The translations under genes and the position numbers were made by a program. Positions 1 to 13,390 of a stretch of DNA of 64,000 nucleotides are shown in pieces. The notes under the pieces are model-generated. The model worked only from the letters and a program-made list of their open reading frames with translations. It had not been told where the DNA came from and ran no database searches. Source of the stretch: Musa acuminata AAA Group (taxonomy: Eukaryota > Streptophyta > Magnoliopsida > Zingiberales > Musaceae); the NCBI RefSeq assembly GCF_036884655.1, contig NC_088340.1, positions 1,936,001 to 2,000,000 of the forward strand, in the 5' to 3' direction. How positions within the stretch are numbered: the stretch's first letter is position 1; the number at the start of each line of letters is the position of its first letter.

Positions 1-1008
1 TCCAAGAGCTTCCTGAGATTGGTGATAGGAACAGTCTAAGATGCTTATTGGACTCTTTTGTACTCCATTTTGTTCGATGGTGATTCAGGCTTTGTCACGA
101 TTTAGTTGGGCGAAACCTCTACCTTAGGTAATCCAGCTTCTTGTGATGTTTGACTGTCAACTGCACACATAGTACAATGGTCCAGGAATGCACATTGCTG
201 AAAAGAGGCTGAGCGATTGAATTATTATTTTTCTTAATTTTGTTCCAAAATGAACAAAAGATGCACCATTATATCCCCGTGCTGGATGTTATATCAAAGC
301 TGTGCAACAATGTCCCAAACTGTTCCATCTTTTCGCATTCATCCTAACCCTTTCTTATAGAAATTTGGAAGAATCATAAACATAATTGAGAAAAATCTAT
401 CCAATTGAAAAGTTATGTAAAAAGATGACTTTTAAGTAGATGGATGATTGGTAGGTTTCTTCAAATTGAAATGATTCAGGTTTACAAGAGTGGTAACTTG
501 GATGGTTTTGGATTAAAACTGTGTGCATGCACACATAACCAATCACTCCCCTTTTGTCTTCACAATTCACTTTATGTGCTGTGCTTTCAGGAGATTTTCA
601 TTGAAAATGTTTATCCATTGATTGAATAGTGTTTAATTTTTATTTTCCTATGTTATTTTTCCCGTTAATATAATATGGTATGGAAAAGATTAGAAAAATA
701 CTTGTTCAATTATGCCATGTTCTGTGAGAATGACTTCAAAGCTGGAGTTGGCAGTTATTTCCAGCCACTCATTGCAGACTTCTTTTTGGTTATTCAATGA
801 TGGAACTGAAGCCTAATTCTGTTCTGGAACTTTTTGCTTTTCGAATACTTTCTGCTTTTTTTTTTTTTTTTTGAAGATGAATACTGGAGCAAAGGATGAA
901 TCAAGTGTTGTGTCACTGAAGTGTTTCACAAAGCTGTCCGAAGCCGCTTGCAATCTGGTTTCTCTGTTTTGGTACATGACTCACCCATTTACTGAGCATC
1001 ATGAATAA
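1..1008 (+). other. Left edge: exon-like pieces of an unrecognised gene
   Basis: No protein family is recognised here. Three short stretches look like plant terminal exons. An open frame runs from base 3 to a TGA near 111. At 550-630 a pyrimidine-rich tract and TTTCAG precede a 13-codon frame (EIFIENVYPLIE, then stop). At 877-1008 a long T-run and GAAG precede a 43-codon frame beginning MNTGAKDESS and ending in TAA. They could be alternative 3' ends of a gene lying to the left, or chance open frames. The splice signals are seen; the gene is inference. Confidence 0.2.
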
Positions 1009-1399
1009 TTATTGCAACCCTCTGAAAACCCATATTGCCCGACTTTGATTTTTTGTAGGGTTTTTAGATTTAGTAATTTAGTGGGGTTTTTTTTAATATA
1101 ATTCAACTGTGACAAAGATAATCATCAAAAATTTCATTCTTAATTGCTTAAATTAACAATTTAATTGTTCATTGTTAAAAGATAAACCATTATGAATCAA
1201 GTGTTTGGTATTTACTTGTAGATGCACTGCAAACATGGTTGGATATTGGATACACATGCTAGACTGTGAAGAAGTCGTATATATTATGATGTATAATGCA
1301 TATGTTATAATGTTATAATGTATATATTACGATATATAATGCATATGCTAGACATGAATATGTTATAATGTATAATGCATGTATATACTATTAAGTATA

Positions 1400-1509
1400 A
1401 TATGAGGGTACGTATATGTATTATGGATACATGATGTGAGAGTATACATATATATTATGAAATATGATGTGAGAGTACACGTATATATTATGACGTGTGA
1501 AGTGAGAGT

Positions 1510-1590
<81 letters not shown>

Positions 1591-1670
1591 CGTGTGAAGT
1601 GAGAGTATACGTATATATTATAATGACGTGTAGTGTGGGAGTGCATATATATATGTTATGATATAGGGTA
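1400..1670. repeat. Minisatellite with internal (TA)n microsatellite
   Basis: A roughly 35-40 bp motif containing GTGAGAGTATAC and ATATATTATGA recurs on both sides of an uninterrupted TA run of about 70 bases (about 1516-1586). The flanks at 1430-1515 and 1587-1650 are imperfect copies of the same motif. No coding capacity is credible. Confidence 0.8.
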
Positions 1671-2138
1671 TAAAAGTTCATAAATTTACTATGTTTTCAA
1701 CATGTGCATATAAATATTTTGAATTATTTCATTATAAAAATTTATATTTTTATTTTGCATATGTTATATTGTAGGGTTATACTTGTAAAAGAAGTTATAG
1801 GATAAGGGGTTTACTATTAAATATCTCATGCCAATGATTTTAAAATATTATATAGAAGCTTGCTCACCTAAATAAAACTATAAAGATATTAGTTATCCAT
1901 CTAAATGATTGGGTAGGAAAGTAAATACATACTTACAAGCCTATAGCAATGCAGATATGGACGATGACCTACATTTACTCTAACAATAGCCATCGAATAC
2001 AATTATGCATCTCAAGAACAAGCCACAAGAAAATCCAATATGACATAACAAAGCCACAACAACACGGAAACATTACCAAACTGACTCCAAATAACTACCT
2101 CGGCAAAAAAGTCGAAAGGACACTGAGAACCAGAGACC
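1671..2138. other. AT-rich interval and actin 3' flank
   Basis: AT-rich, with no gene recognised. The part next to 2139 is the 3' UTR side of the actin gene on the minus strand. Confidence 0.5.
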
Positions 2139-3587
<1,449 letters not shown>

Positions 3588-3598
3588 TTCTTTATGAT

Positions 3599-4943
3599 CT
3601 GCAAAAATAAGCTGTAGTAGTCAGCAAGACCAAAGTTTCATACATATCACTTGTAGAGTTTCATTCTATCTTGCTATTGCTGATCTGCGTACTGATGGTA
3701 ATGACAGATCTAGAAAACAACAAGTTGCTGAAGATGTTTCACTTAGACTTAATGTAGCCCAAATGACATTTAAATCTTATGGAATATTTAATGAGAGATG
3801 GGCATGAGATGTCTTATTTGAATAGTCATGTCTATTAATTCTTTCAGAGGTGTGACTCTTGAATATGTGTTTTTTCATGATAATATAGATGTATACTTTG
3901 AATAGATGTAGGCATCTTTTCTATGTCTATAAATTGACATACTCTCCACCCATCAGCACAATCCTATTTTCCACCTACGCTATTGCTATCATTAAAGTAG
4001 GTCAAAGTAAAGGTGAGATTTCCATCACTAAGATTAGTAGAAAAATTGAAGGAAGAAAAACCTATAATTCCATCAGGATTGTCCTCCAAGATATTTCCTT
4101 CCCTTTGAAGGTTGACTAAAGAATCTGCTGATGGATCAAAATATATTCTTCAACTAAAAGAATTTTTTTGTAAATCACTAAGTTCTAAAGAAGAAAGAAA
4201 TTATATTATGCACTGTGAGGCTTCTTTAATGCACAAAATCAAAGACTTAGTTTCATATATGTCCAGTGAGATGCATAAGAAATTGATTTTTTTCTTTTCT
4301 AAAATCTTCCCAGCACGATTATATATTGCAGAGTCACAATTCTGGATTCTGGGTTAAATAGACCACTAAAAAGCTTACCATGGACATGGCACTACTGTAT
4401 AACAAACCAATCGTCTAATTACTCTCTACACAAAAGTCCATGTAAGCCTAATCATGCTTAATTGACGATTAGGGCAGCAACCCACAATGTCTTCTCCTCA
4501 ACATCATTAAATCTCAAATTCGCACTTTTTTCTTACGTTGGTGATGGATTAAAAGATCACAACTTCGATGATCCATTTAAGCAAGAGGATAAAAGTGTTT
4601 TCCAGAATATATCTGATGAAAGGGTGCGCATGGCCGCATGATCTCACAAGTCATCGACCCACGAGAATTTCCAGTTATACCAAATCGAGAATTTCCTCCT
4701 AAAAATCACCACATACAAAGCATTCGTAGAAACACAATGACCCACCATCGGCATTCATAACCCTCACGATCTGATTCCAATCACCATATTTGGACAACAC
4801 AAGCAGAAAAGAGATACGAAAGGAAGATGGTGCACAAAATCACCCCTGATCTACGATTCGCCGATCGCAAACCTCAATACGCATCAAAATCACAATGCAG
4901 AACCGAAAGATATGAAAGCTGTATTAGATCGAGAGTCACAGAC
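3599..4943 (-). other. Intron in the actin 5' UTR
   Basis: Reading the minus strand, a donor AAG|GTCTGT ends a non-coding exon at 4944, and TTTTTGCAG ends the intron just before the 11-base leader and the actin ATG at 3587. The intron is about 1345 bases and AT-rich. A 5' UTR leader intron of this kind is a known feature of plant actin genes and often raises expression. Open frames inside it are judged spurious. Confidence 0.8.
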
Positions 4944-5060
4944 CTTACTGAGGGCGAAGGGGAGGCGAGTGGGTGGTGAGCGAGGCTTCGCCGGCAACGA
5001 AAGGCACGGAGCTGTCACCGGGAGAAGGAAGCGGGGAGCGAAGGCGAACGGGTTTAAAGA
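4944..5060 (-). promoter_or_regulatory. Actin non-coding first exon and core promoter
   Basis: The untranslated first exon ends at 4944 at the donor and extends to roughly 5020-5030. A TTTAAA element at 5051-5056 (minus strand) lies where a TATA box would be expected. The transcription start is inferred from that spacing only. Confidence 0.4.
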
Positions 5061-6400
5061 GGAATAAGCAAAAAAAAGAAAATAAAATTTCAAATGGGAG
5101 AAAACACTTTTCTCCTTTTGCCACTCAAAAGTCGTGCGGTGTCAGCGAGATTAAAGAACGGGGCCCATTTGACTCACCCAAAATCTCGCCTTCATGTCCT
5201 GAGACTAATATGTCCCATTCAAGAAATAGGTACGTTTTGGGTACGCGACGCCGAGAAGGGTGACATGTTTTTGTTAAAGAAATGGGTGCGGGAAAAGATG
5301 TGCGCTGTCTATGAACGATCTCAACCGTCAGATTGGATAGCTAGGATTATATAGACCGTACGATCTAACTTTGGTGACGGGGCCCGGGCATAACGTGGGG
5401 CGGACGCAGGGCGTCGCGTGGCCCCACGCCAACTCGCCAACCGCTCATTTATTGCTGGCAATTATAGCCGAGCCGAGCCGAGCCGGTCACGGTTTTCCAC
5501 CAACTCGGTTCGGCTTGGTTCGGTTTCGGACGAGCGTCTTCCTCGTTGGACTCCTCCCCTTTGATCATAGCGTCCTCCCGATCATGAATCCATGATCGAA
5601 CGGCATGATCACGATCTAACGGTTCAAATTTAACAGGGTATTTTGGAGTTTCCAGGCTCGTTTCCATGGATAGACGAGTCCAATGATGACATATTGATTC
5701 CCTTCAAAGTTGTAAAGTGACTCTTTTGCCCTTATGTATTCTAATAAAGCCATAGCTTTCTCTAGAAAATAAAGTGTATTAAAATATTCATATCTTCAGT
5801 ATTTTAAAAAAAATATTCTCGTTTATTTTTTTTACCAATTTTGAACTATAAATGCCTCACATAATATTTTATTAAGGTATTAAAAATACTATAAATATTA
5901 TTAAAAAACATAAGTGACATTATATTATTAAAATACTATAAATGCCTCACATATCTTCATTTACAGTGTTTTTATTGCGATGGTCAAAATGCTATAATAT
6001 GCGAAAAATATTGTAATAGGTTTAAAATATTATAACAGGAAAAAAATTTTGACAGACAATTTAGATATTTTTTTTAAATTAAGGATACAGTTTGAAAAAA
6101 ATAAAACGAGAATACTGATAAAAAAAAGTATCCAATATTTTCCATGAAAATCACCAATATATACATATATATCATAAAAAATTGGGAAGCATGAGGGATC
6201 AAATAATTAGTTAAATTAATAAAAAAAGTAGATATTTAAAAAAACATAAGCATTGTCCAGAGAGCTCTTGCTTCACTACATACACTTTAAGCACAGAGGC
6301 AAGTGCTTCGTGTATGAAGCACAACGAAGGATAAAGAAGTTATATGACATTAAGATAATGAAAAGCAAGACAATTAAGGATAACAAAACTGTCACTCTTT
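5061..6400. other. Intergenic: actin upstream region, then AT-rich DNA
   Basis: At 5100-5660 the DNA is GC-rich, with short repeats of GCCGA at about 5466-5487 and of GGTTCGG at about 5504-5525. It may carry distal actin promoter elements. From 5700 to 6250 it is strongly AT-rich with no credible gene. From about 6250 it enters the 3' flank of the peroxiredoxin gene. Confidence 0.4.
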
Positions 6401-6864
6401 CAGAGAATATAATACTTGCCGTAATAGCAATTATACTGTTCCTAAATAGCAGCAAAGAACTCTTTGCTGAGCTTAGGATCTGGCTGGCTTCATGGACATC
6501 TCTCCCGGCTTCCATCCTGCAGAGAATATAATACTTGCCGTAATAGCAATTATACTGTTCCTAAATAGCAGCAAAGAACTCTTTGCTGAGCTTAGGATCT
6601 GGCTTCATGGACATCTCTCCCGGCTTCCATCCTGCAGAGAATATAATACTTGCCGTAATAGCAATTATACTGTTCCTAAATAGCAGCAAAGAACTCTTTG
6701 CTGAGCTTAGGATCTGGCTTCATGGACATCTCTCCCGGCTTCCATCCTGCAGAGAATATAATACTTGCCGTAATAGCAATTATACTGTTCCTAAATAGCA
6801 GCAAAGAACTCTTTGCTGAGCTTAGGATCTGGCTTCATGGACATCTCTCCCGGCTTCCATCCTG
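6401..6864 (-). repeat. Four-copy tandem repeat of the peroxiredoxin terminal exon
   Basis: Copies start at 6401, 6520, 6635 and 6750. The last three are 115 bases each and essentially identical. The first is 119 bases because of a 4-base GGCT duplication. Read on the minus strand, each unit holds the coding end of 2-Cys peroxiredoxin from [20 protein letters not shown] to the TAG stop, plus about 45 bases of 3' UTR. Only the copy at 6750-6864 joins the upstream coding sequence; the other three lie downstream of its stop codon. Each internal junction reads TTCTCTGCAG followed by GATGG, which resembles a splice acceptor. Confidence 0.95.
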
Positions 6865-9800
6865 CAGGGCAAACCTCATCTGGATTCTCCTGGACGTACT
6901 GCAATGACTGCAAGGTAAGATGTACATTGAATAATCATGTATTTAGGGAGAAAAGAGAGACAGCAAACTTTGGACATTTGATTTTGTCTGATCTTTTGCG
7001 CTCTCTGGTTTTTTGGAACCAAATATATATGTGTTCATAAGTAATATATAGATTTCCTTTTGAAAAAAAAAAATTGTATGTTAAATGCTTGCGGGGAAAA
7101 ACTTGAAACCGATTAGTTTGTGTAATCATTGATTATGACATAATAGATTAGGAAAATGCTATTTAGGAAGGATGAATCACCCCTAAGGTCACACCTCCCT
7201 AATGCTTTTCGTCAGTGATCTGGTCTACCTAAATAGCAGTCTATGCTACATGCCTTGTTTGTTGAATACTGAAGGACCTCAAAAGCTCAACAGTCTTTGT
7301 TCCCTCATGAAAGTATAATCAGTCTAAGAGGCATACTGGTCAATGTAGGTGGCACCTCAGAAGTTATAATTAGAACTTCTCCGGTTGGATTTATTTTCTG
7401 TTGCAACTCATATATATGTCAAACTAAGGTAGAGCAAAAAATATGACAAAATTGTCAACGACATTGCAGCATGCCTGCAGGAATTAGTGCTGAGTAAATT
7501 GTTTACTTTTTCACTTATTACCTGAAGAGTCCTCGTGGTTTCATCAACACTCCGGCCAATGGCAAGGTTATTAATGGTTGAATGTTGAATCACTCCTTCC
7601 TCGTCAATGATGAACAGTTCCGCAATGCAATATCCTGCATCATCATACAATATCGACCAACAATGTATATGATTTCTTGGGTGTTCTGTAAGTGACTATT
7701 AATAGAGAGTGGCATGTTCTTACCTGATTTGGAATCAGCACCCCGAAATATTTTGAAATTGATTTAGTAACATCAGAAATCAATGGATACTTCAGATCTC
7801 CAAGGCCCCTTGACTTCCTGTCCATTTGAACCCATGCAAGATGGGAGAACTGCAGATGAGATATTTACAATATTAAGGAATAATTCAGGATTCCCAATTC
7901 TGCAAGATTGAGGAGCTAAATAATGGTACAGAACAGAAGGCAGCCCAATGCACATGGCCACATAACTTATAAGTTCCATGTAGTGAAGGAAAGCACCATA
8001 AATATACAGGTATTGCTGCCAATAATACACATCTCTTTAACTGTTTCTTCACCATGTCCTTATTATCTTTTGATTTCTTATCTACATAAGTAACTACCTC
8101 AAAATAAGGTCTTATAGATAGAATTTCTTTGTTCGGAAGTTACCATATAGTAGAACCATCAGGAGACGGAATACGTAGATGAAGAGAAAAGTTGAAGAAA
8201 GAAAAGCAGGACGAAGCAAATGAGAGTTCCAACCGTTTTAAGTGCCGACAGTGAAGAGTTTTGATGAACAAAGGCAAAGGCAGGACCTTATCAAGGGGCC
8301 AAGAACGGACTGATAGAAGAGGTACTTCCATGCAATAAACAGTAGTATCTAACAATTACGTAATGGGTGACTAATGATGGATGAATATGTGCCACATGTG
8401 ACAGTACAGGGTATCAAACAATGAAGTGCAGATGATTATCTCATATAGCGTATTGGTTCCAACTACCAAAAAACGAACTGTTGGTGATCGAGTATGGATA
8501 AGACTAAGACAACTAGCAGTATGAAATGAACAAACATGTGACCCACAGATTGAAATTGATGCAAACTGTGTTCTGAGTCAGAAGCTTTAACATCCAAAGA
8601 ATCAGATTAGTGGCCCATATACAATTACCCAGATCCCTCTATCCCCCTTGGACTTTGATATTGGTTCCTTGTCTCCATTCCAAAAAGTTTTATGTCCCAG
8701 AACAATGTTGTACATGAGCCATAATGATAAAATTAGAAATCCAATCTCACTAACATCATTCAATTTTATATATTATAACCAACTAAATACATAAAATCCA
8801 TAGAGATTCCTACTATAGAATCCCAAGAATGCTCAAAACAGCAAAAAAAAACCAATTAAAGGGCAAACATCAACAATTTCATAGCTTTCAGGTCCGCTAT
8901 TGCCATATCTGATAACACATTTGTATCAGTAAATGATTGATCAATAAAATAAAAATATGTATCCAACATAGCAAGCAACTTACATGAGTAAATATGTACT
9001 AAGACCTAAAATACTAAAGCAACTACTCATACCATGAACCAAGCTAAATGAAGCATGAAGATGATGATGAAAGGGAATCAGAAATCAATTGAAGTACCAA
9101 TAGAAAATCACACATTTTTTTCAAGAAAAACAAATATTACTTATACATCTTGGTTTTGCAGGAGGAATACATCTAAATTTACTAATCTTTCCTTGCAAAA
9201 TTAGAAAATGTTTGAAAAAAAGGAAATAGAAAGCCATGGTTTGGCACACAAAAACTACTAGAAATTAAAATAGAAAAGAAACAGCAGAGAGCAAGACATA
9301 TGAAGCATAGCAGTTGACTATTCAAATATGTATCCACAAAATTTGTAATTGAGTGATAAATTAAATTCATGGGTACTCTTAAATAATTTTGAGGCACCCA
9401 GCCTGTCGACTTGTAAGCCCATTGAATCAAGATTAAGTCTACATGAATCAAATAAATAAGGAGCAAAAGAAATTCCAAAATACAGAAGAAGAAATACTTT
9501 ACCACACTGTCAACTGAAACACCTAGAATCTCTGTATTTAACTTCCCAAAGTCTGAGTAGCGGTCACTAAAAGCAGTTATCTCTGTGACATAAAAGTAAC
9601 AGTGTAATGTATCAGAACCGGGCTCAGAATCACTCATGCTAAACAGTTAACATTGTGCTCATAAGTCAAAATGGTTTGAACTTACCAGTAGGACAGATGA
9701 ATGTAAAGTCAAGTGGATAGAAAAACAGAATAACATATTTCTTCCCAATATAATCAGAGTTTGACCTATCAAGGGAAGGAACTGGTTAAAGTTACTCCTT

Positions 9801-12236
9801 TGATATAAAAGAATAATTAGCAAAACTGTAAGTCAAGTAAATAATAAAATTGAATGGAAATTTATACAACTTGACTGGACAACCAATTTCATACAAAGTG
9901 GGAATACAAGGTTTTTTACAGTTTCTTCTATTATATGTTCTGAAAATCTTTTGAGGCCTGATACCAAAAAAAGAGTTTTGCTGATTATTTGGGTGGCATG
10001 AGAGGAAATATTTTAAAAAAATTCATTGTGCATTTTGTTCAAAATTTAACAGAGAAAAAATAACTGTCAAACGTAAAGTGGGAAGACAGAGTTTTAGGGC
10101 AGTTCAAGAATTTAAAACAATGGATGTACAAGTCTATGGTCAACTCTAATTAGTTATATTAAAGATGAAACACAAATATTGCTCTAGATTGCTGCTTGAC
10201 AGCAGGCCAACATATAGGTTACAGGTGCTCTATAGTTGACCGACCAATAATTCTTGCGTGTAATTGTGTATATAAAGATATGCTGTCATGGGACTTAACA
10301 AGAGCAATTTAATTAAATACCAACCAAAAAACCATTCTTATAATGAGAATAAGCAGACAAAGATTGTTATATTAGAGGAAGTTCAGAATTTGAGAGAGTA
10401 CTAGATGATCAACTATATTAACTACGTACTATTTGAGCTCATACACAATCAATTCTGACAGGTGGAATCTTTCACTTGTAAGCTCAGGGTAAATATGCAA
10501 CGTTTACAGATATAGCCAAAATTACCATGATGAGTTGACTAATATGTAGTCCCCAATATTATAGATAAACTTGTAATCTGTCTGTGTTTCAGATAAGATT
10601 TTTCCATTTATATAAGATTCCAATTCCAATTATTCCAGCTACATAAGCATATCTTCGAACTCACAAGTCATACCACTGGGCAAAAGTTCTTTCCTAAATT
10701 GGACATGAATCCATATGGTAATTGGGCATCTCTTCTCTTCTCCAAGTTCCAAGCATCATCACTCATCATGCATAGCACTATTAAAAAGCATAAGAATAAA
10801 AACAAGCATATGTACAATTTTTTGTTCGGAACAGCAATAACATATAGGAAGAACCAACACTTCCGTTAGGCTATCATATTATGTCCAACACTAACACTCA
10901 AAGATGGTCCTTCCTATCCCTTCCATTTCTAACCTTTTTTTTTTTTTTTTTTCATTTTGCAAGTGGATACAAAATATAGAAACTGATGCAACACTTTTGT
11001 TTATGACTTCACACCTGTAGGACATCATTTCATGCCCTGAACCATTTTTAGATGTGTGTAATATTGAGGAAGGCATATGATGAGCTCATACTAATTTAAT
11101 TTATTTGGTTGATTAATACGTCTGAATATGCAGTAAGACTTTTAGCATGTAGGACAATCTTTATTCATCATCATATTATCTTGTGTAAACATTATGTTCT
11201 TATTTAATCCATAATTAAAATTTTTGGTTTGCAAATGTAATATTTTGCTTATTATTAAATAGGCATCCCTGTAATATTTGACTAAGTTCCTTTTGAGAAA
11301 GAGCACCATGTTCTACAACATAGGCCACAAGGAAAACAAGATCATCCTAGACCAAAGTAAGCTGCCCATTCAAGTCCGTAGTCAATAGAGATCATCTATG
11401 ATAAATATACAACAGACTGAGTGAGATGGGGAGTGAATCCCAGGCCTCTGTGTAGAAGAGACTGGTTCTCGCCCATCCAAGATGAGGGACAAATGGCAAC
11501 TCTTTAACCATGTTTGCAACGGTGCAGGAAGGAAAAAAGTGCTATTTCAAACGACCAGTATAGAGCTGAGCTAACATCATCAGCAACATCAAAGCCACAA
11601 TCACTTCATCGGACCAATGAGTACATCAAAGAAATATAACGGGTGGTGGAACGTGTTCGTACATTAATGAATTCCTGATCGAAAACAGCTTCGGCTTCAA
11701 AATCCGGCGCTTTATTTCCAACCAAAGGCAGGTCGCTCTGCAAAACGAAGTACAACACGCTCAATCAACCGATAAAGGCCAAACATTCCGAACACGATCA
11801 CAGCAAATCATCCGACACCTTGAGAATTTATAGAACAATAAGCTCTAAAGATCAAGCTGAACCTTCAAAGTCAGATTCTAGATGAGAAATGCAAAAAAAA
11901 ACCATGCGAAACCCCAACTGAAACGGGAACCTTGGTCGAACCAAAATTAATGGGGACTAACGACAAATGCCATCAAATTCCATCAAAAATAAACATAACA
12001 AAAAGGTCCAAGGGCAGGACCTCGAATGCAGCTTTGACGCAGAAACTTGTTGAGGATGATCTCTTGGCAGAGGCCAAGCGGGTGGAGAGAGGACGGAAGC
12101 CCTTGCTCGCCCTCAGGCCGAGGAAGCCCTTCGGGAGGGCTGGGGCTCTCGAAGGAGGGCACGGAGCAGGGGCTAAAGAGGCCACTGGATTCGAAGCCTT
12201 CAAGGAGACGATGGATGGATCGGAGCAAGTAGCCAA
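6791..12236 (-). CDS. BAS1: Plastid 2-Cys peroxiredoxin (BAS1 type), with two apparent frame breaks
   Basis: Thiol peroxidase that reduces hydrogen peroxide and alkyl peroxides in the chloroplast using thioredoxin or NTRC. Exons on the minus strand: 12021-12236 (72-residue Ser/Arg-rich transit-peptide-like start, [10 protein letters not shown]), 11663-11737 ([20 protein letters not shown]...), 9686-9765 (peroxidatic Cys in FTFICPTE), 9503-9582, 7724-7849, 7522-7634 and 6791-6907 (resolving Cys in DEVCPAGW; stop at 6791). Five exons have exactly the expected length. Exon 3 is 80 bases where homology predicts 82 (VKL[S]DYIG, a CT lost). Exon 6 is 113 where 114 is expected (a G lost in DIALR[x]LFIID). 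So the frame is broken twice: either a pseudogene or assembly indels. GGLG is RGLG and the C-terminal YF is FF. The exon 1 donor (GAG|GTCCTG) is the least certain boundary. Confidence 0.85.
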
Positions 12237-12898
12237 GGCTCTCTCGCTTCACCAAACTATGGATTCCCGAAGACGAGAGACACCGCGGATAGAAAACGGG
12301 GTTTGGGTTCGAATAGCGAACTGGAGCCAAAAGCTGGTTCGTTTGAATGGTGCAGATCGCAACGCTGACGTCAATAGCCTGATTGTATCGAGCCGGAGAC
12401 GGGCATCTCAATCGTAGCCCGTCGATTCGAATCGACTCGAGTCAAACCTGATCAATGCCTAAAATAGTTGGCCCCTCACCTCATTGGATCAAGTTCGACA
12501 CAGGAAATTAAACTCCGACCCGTCAAATCGATTAGACACGTGGCGAACCGTTAAATTATTTTGCTCCAATTGGATTTCCATAAAGACCACCAAAATTAAA
12601 CCTATTTCCACATCAACAAATGATCGACACAACATTTGACAGTTGGCACCTTTCATTAGCCAACTTTAAAATGTATCTTAAACACTTCATCTCACATGTA
12701 ATCTTTATAGTTGACTTCATTCCTTCCTCAAATTCTCTGCGATTTATTTTCATTTATCAATTAGTTTTTCCTATTTTTGATATTTTATTTTGTAATATAT
12801 TAGTTTTTGTTGGAAGCAAAGTCAAACCGAGGGGCGCAAGTCAAATTAGCCACCGAATAAAAATACATAGAAATCCACTCTCTCTCTCGCTCGTCCCG
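12237..12898. promoter_or_regulatory. Divergent intergenic region
   Basis: These 662 bases separate the start codons of the minus-strand peroxiredoxin and the plus-strand unknown gene, so both promoters must lie here. The part near 12837-12898, ending in a CT-rich run just before the ATG, is probably the 5' UTR of the plus-strand gene. No clear TATA box was assigned. Confidence 0.4.
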
Positions 12899-13390
12899 AT
12901 GGCGGGTGACGCCGCCGCTGCGGGGAAGCCATCGGGTCCGCCGGCGACCCTCGATTTCGTAATCCGGCACTGGAGACCGGTTTCCTCCGCCGCCAGGGAG
13001 CCGTCCCTACGGCGACGCCAGCCTCCGAACCGACTGGGGGCGCTCGACCTGGGGCTCCCCACCCCCAATGGCGGCGGCGACGTACAACGCGACCCTATGG
13101 CGATGGAGCGCGGGACGAGGTACACTAGCCTAAGGGACGTCATGGACTCGCCGCTGCCGACGCCACCGGCCACCAAGGTAGCCGGGGAGATCCGGATCAA
13201 GAACCGCCTCGTGAAGCGGGCGGCGTACGCGTACCTCCAGCCGGCGTCGTCGCTGGCGGAGTCGGACCGCCGCCGATCGCTCCGCCGGGCCCTTGCCGTC
13301 CTCGGCTGCGGCCTCGCCGCGGAGCCGCTTTTCACCTGCTTCGTCTTCCTCACCCACTTCTTCTGCCGCCCGCGGCGTCGACTCTTCTAA
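12899..13390 (+). CDS. Plant protein of unknown function, 163 aa, intronless
   Basis: Start chosen at MAGDAAAAGK, after a CT-rich leader in a GC-rich context; an in-frame ATG further upstream lies in AT-rich DNA. The protein is basic and Arg/Pro/Ala-rich. Features visible: LDFVIRHWRP near residue 20, a T/S-SLRDVMDSPLPTPP stretch near residues 78-92, a basic block IRIKNRLVKRAAYAYLQP near residues 99-116, and a hydrophobic, Cys-containing C-terminus (AEPLFTCFVFLTHFFCRPRR). The tail could be a membrane anchor, but that is inference. High GC compared with its surroundings is typical of monocot single-exon genes. I do not recognise a named family. Confidence 0.7.
   Translation: MAGDAAAAGKPSGPPATLDFVIRHWRPVSSAAREPSLRRRQPPNRLGALDLGLPTPNGGGDVQRDPMAMERGTRYTSLRDVMDSPLPTPPATKVAGEIRIKNRLVKRAAYAYLQPASSLAESDRRRSLRRALAVLGCGLAAEPLFTCFVFLTHFFCRPRRRLF

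Noticed and set aside
1421..1681. 86-codon open frame on the minus strand rich in Tyr and Ile
   Set aside because: It is a translation of the TA microsatellite and its flanking repeat; no protein character.
3889..4357. Two open frames of 76-81 codons on the plus strand
   Set aside because: They lie inside the AT-rich 5' UTR intron of the actin gene and lack any similarity.
6253..7040. Series of plus-strand open frames repeating [20 protein letters not shown]
   Set aside because: They are antisense translations of the peroxiredoxin terminal-exon repeat. The coding sense is the minus strand.
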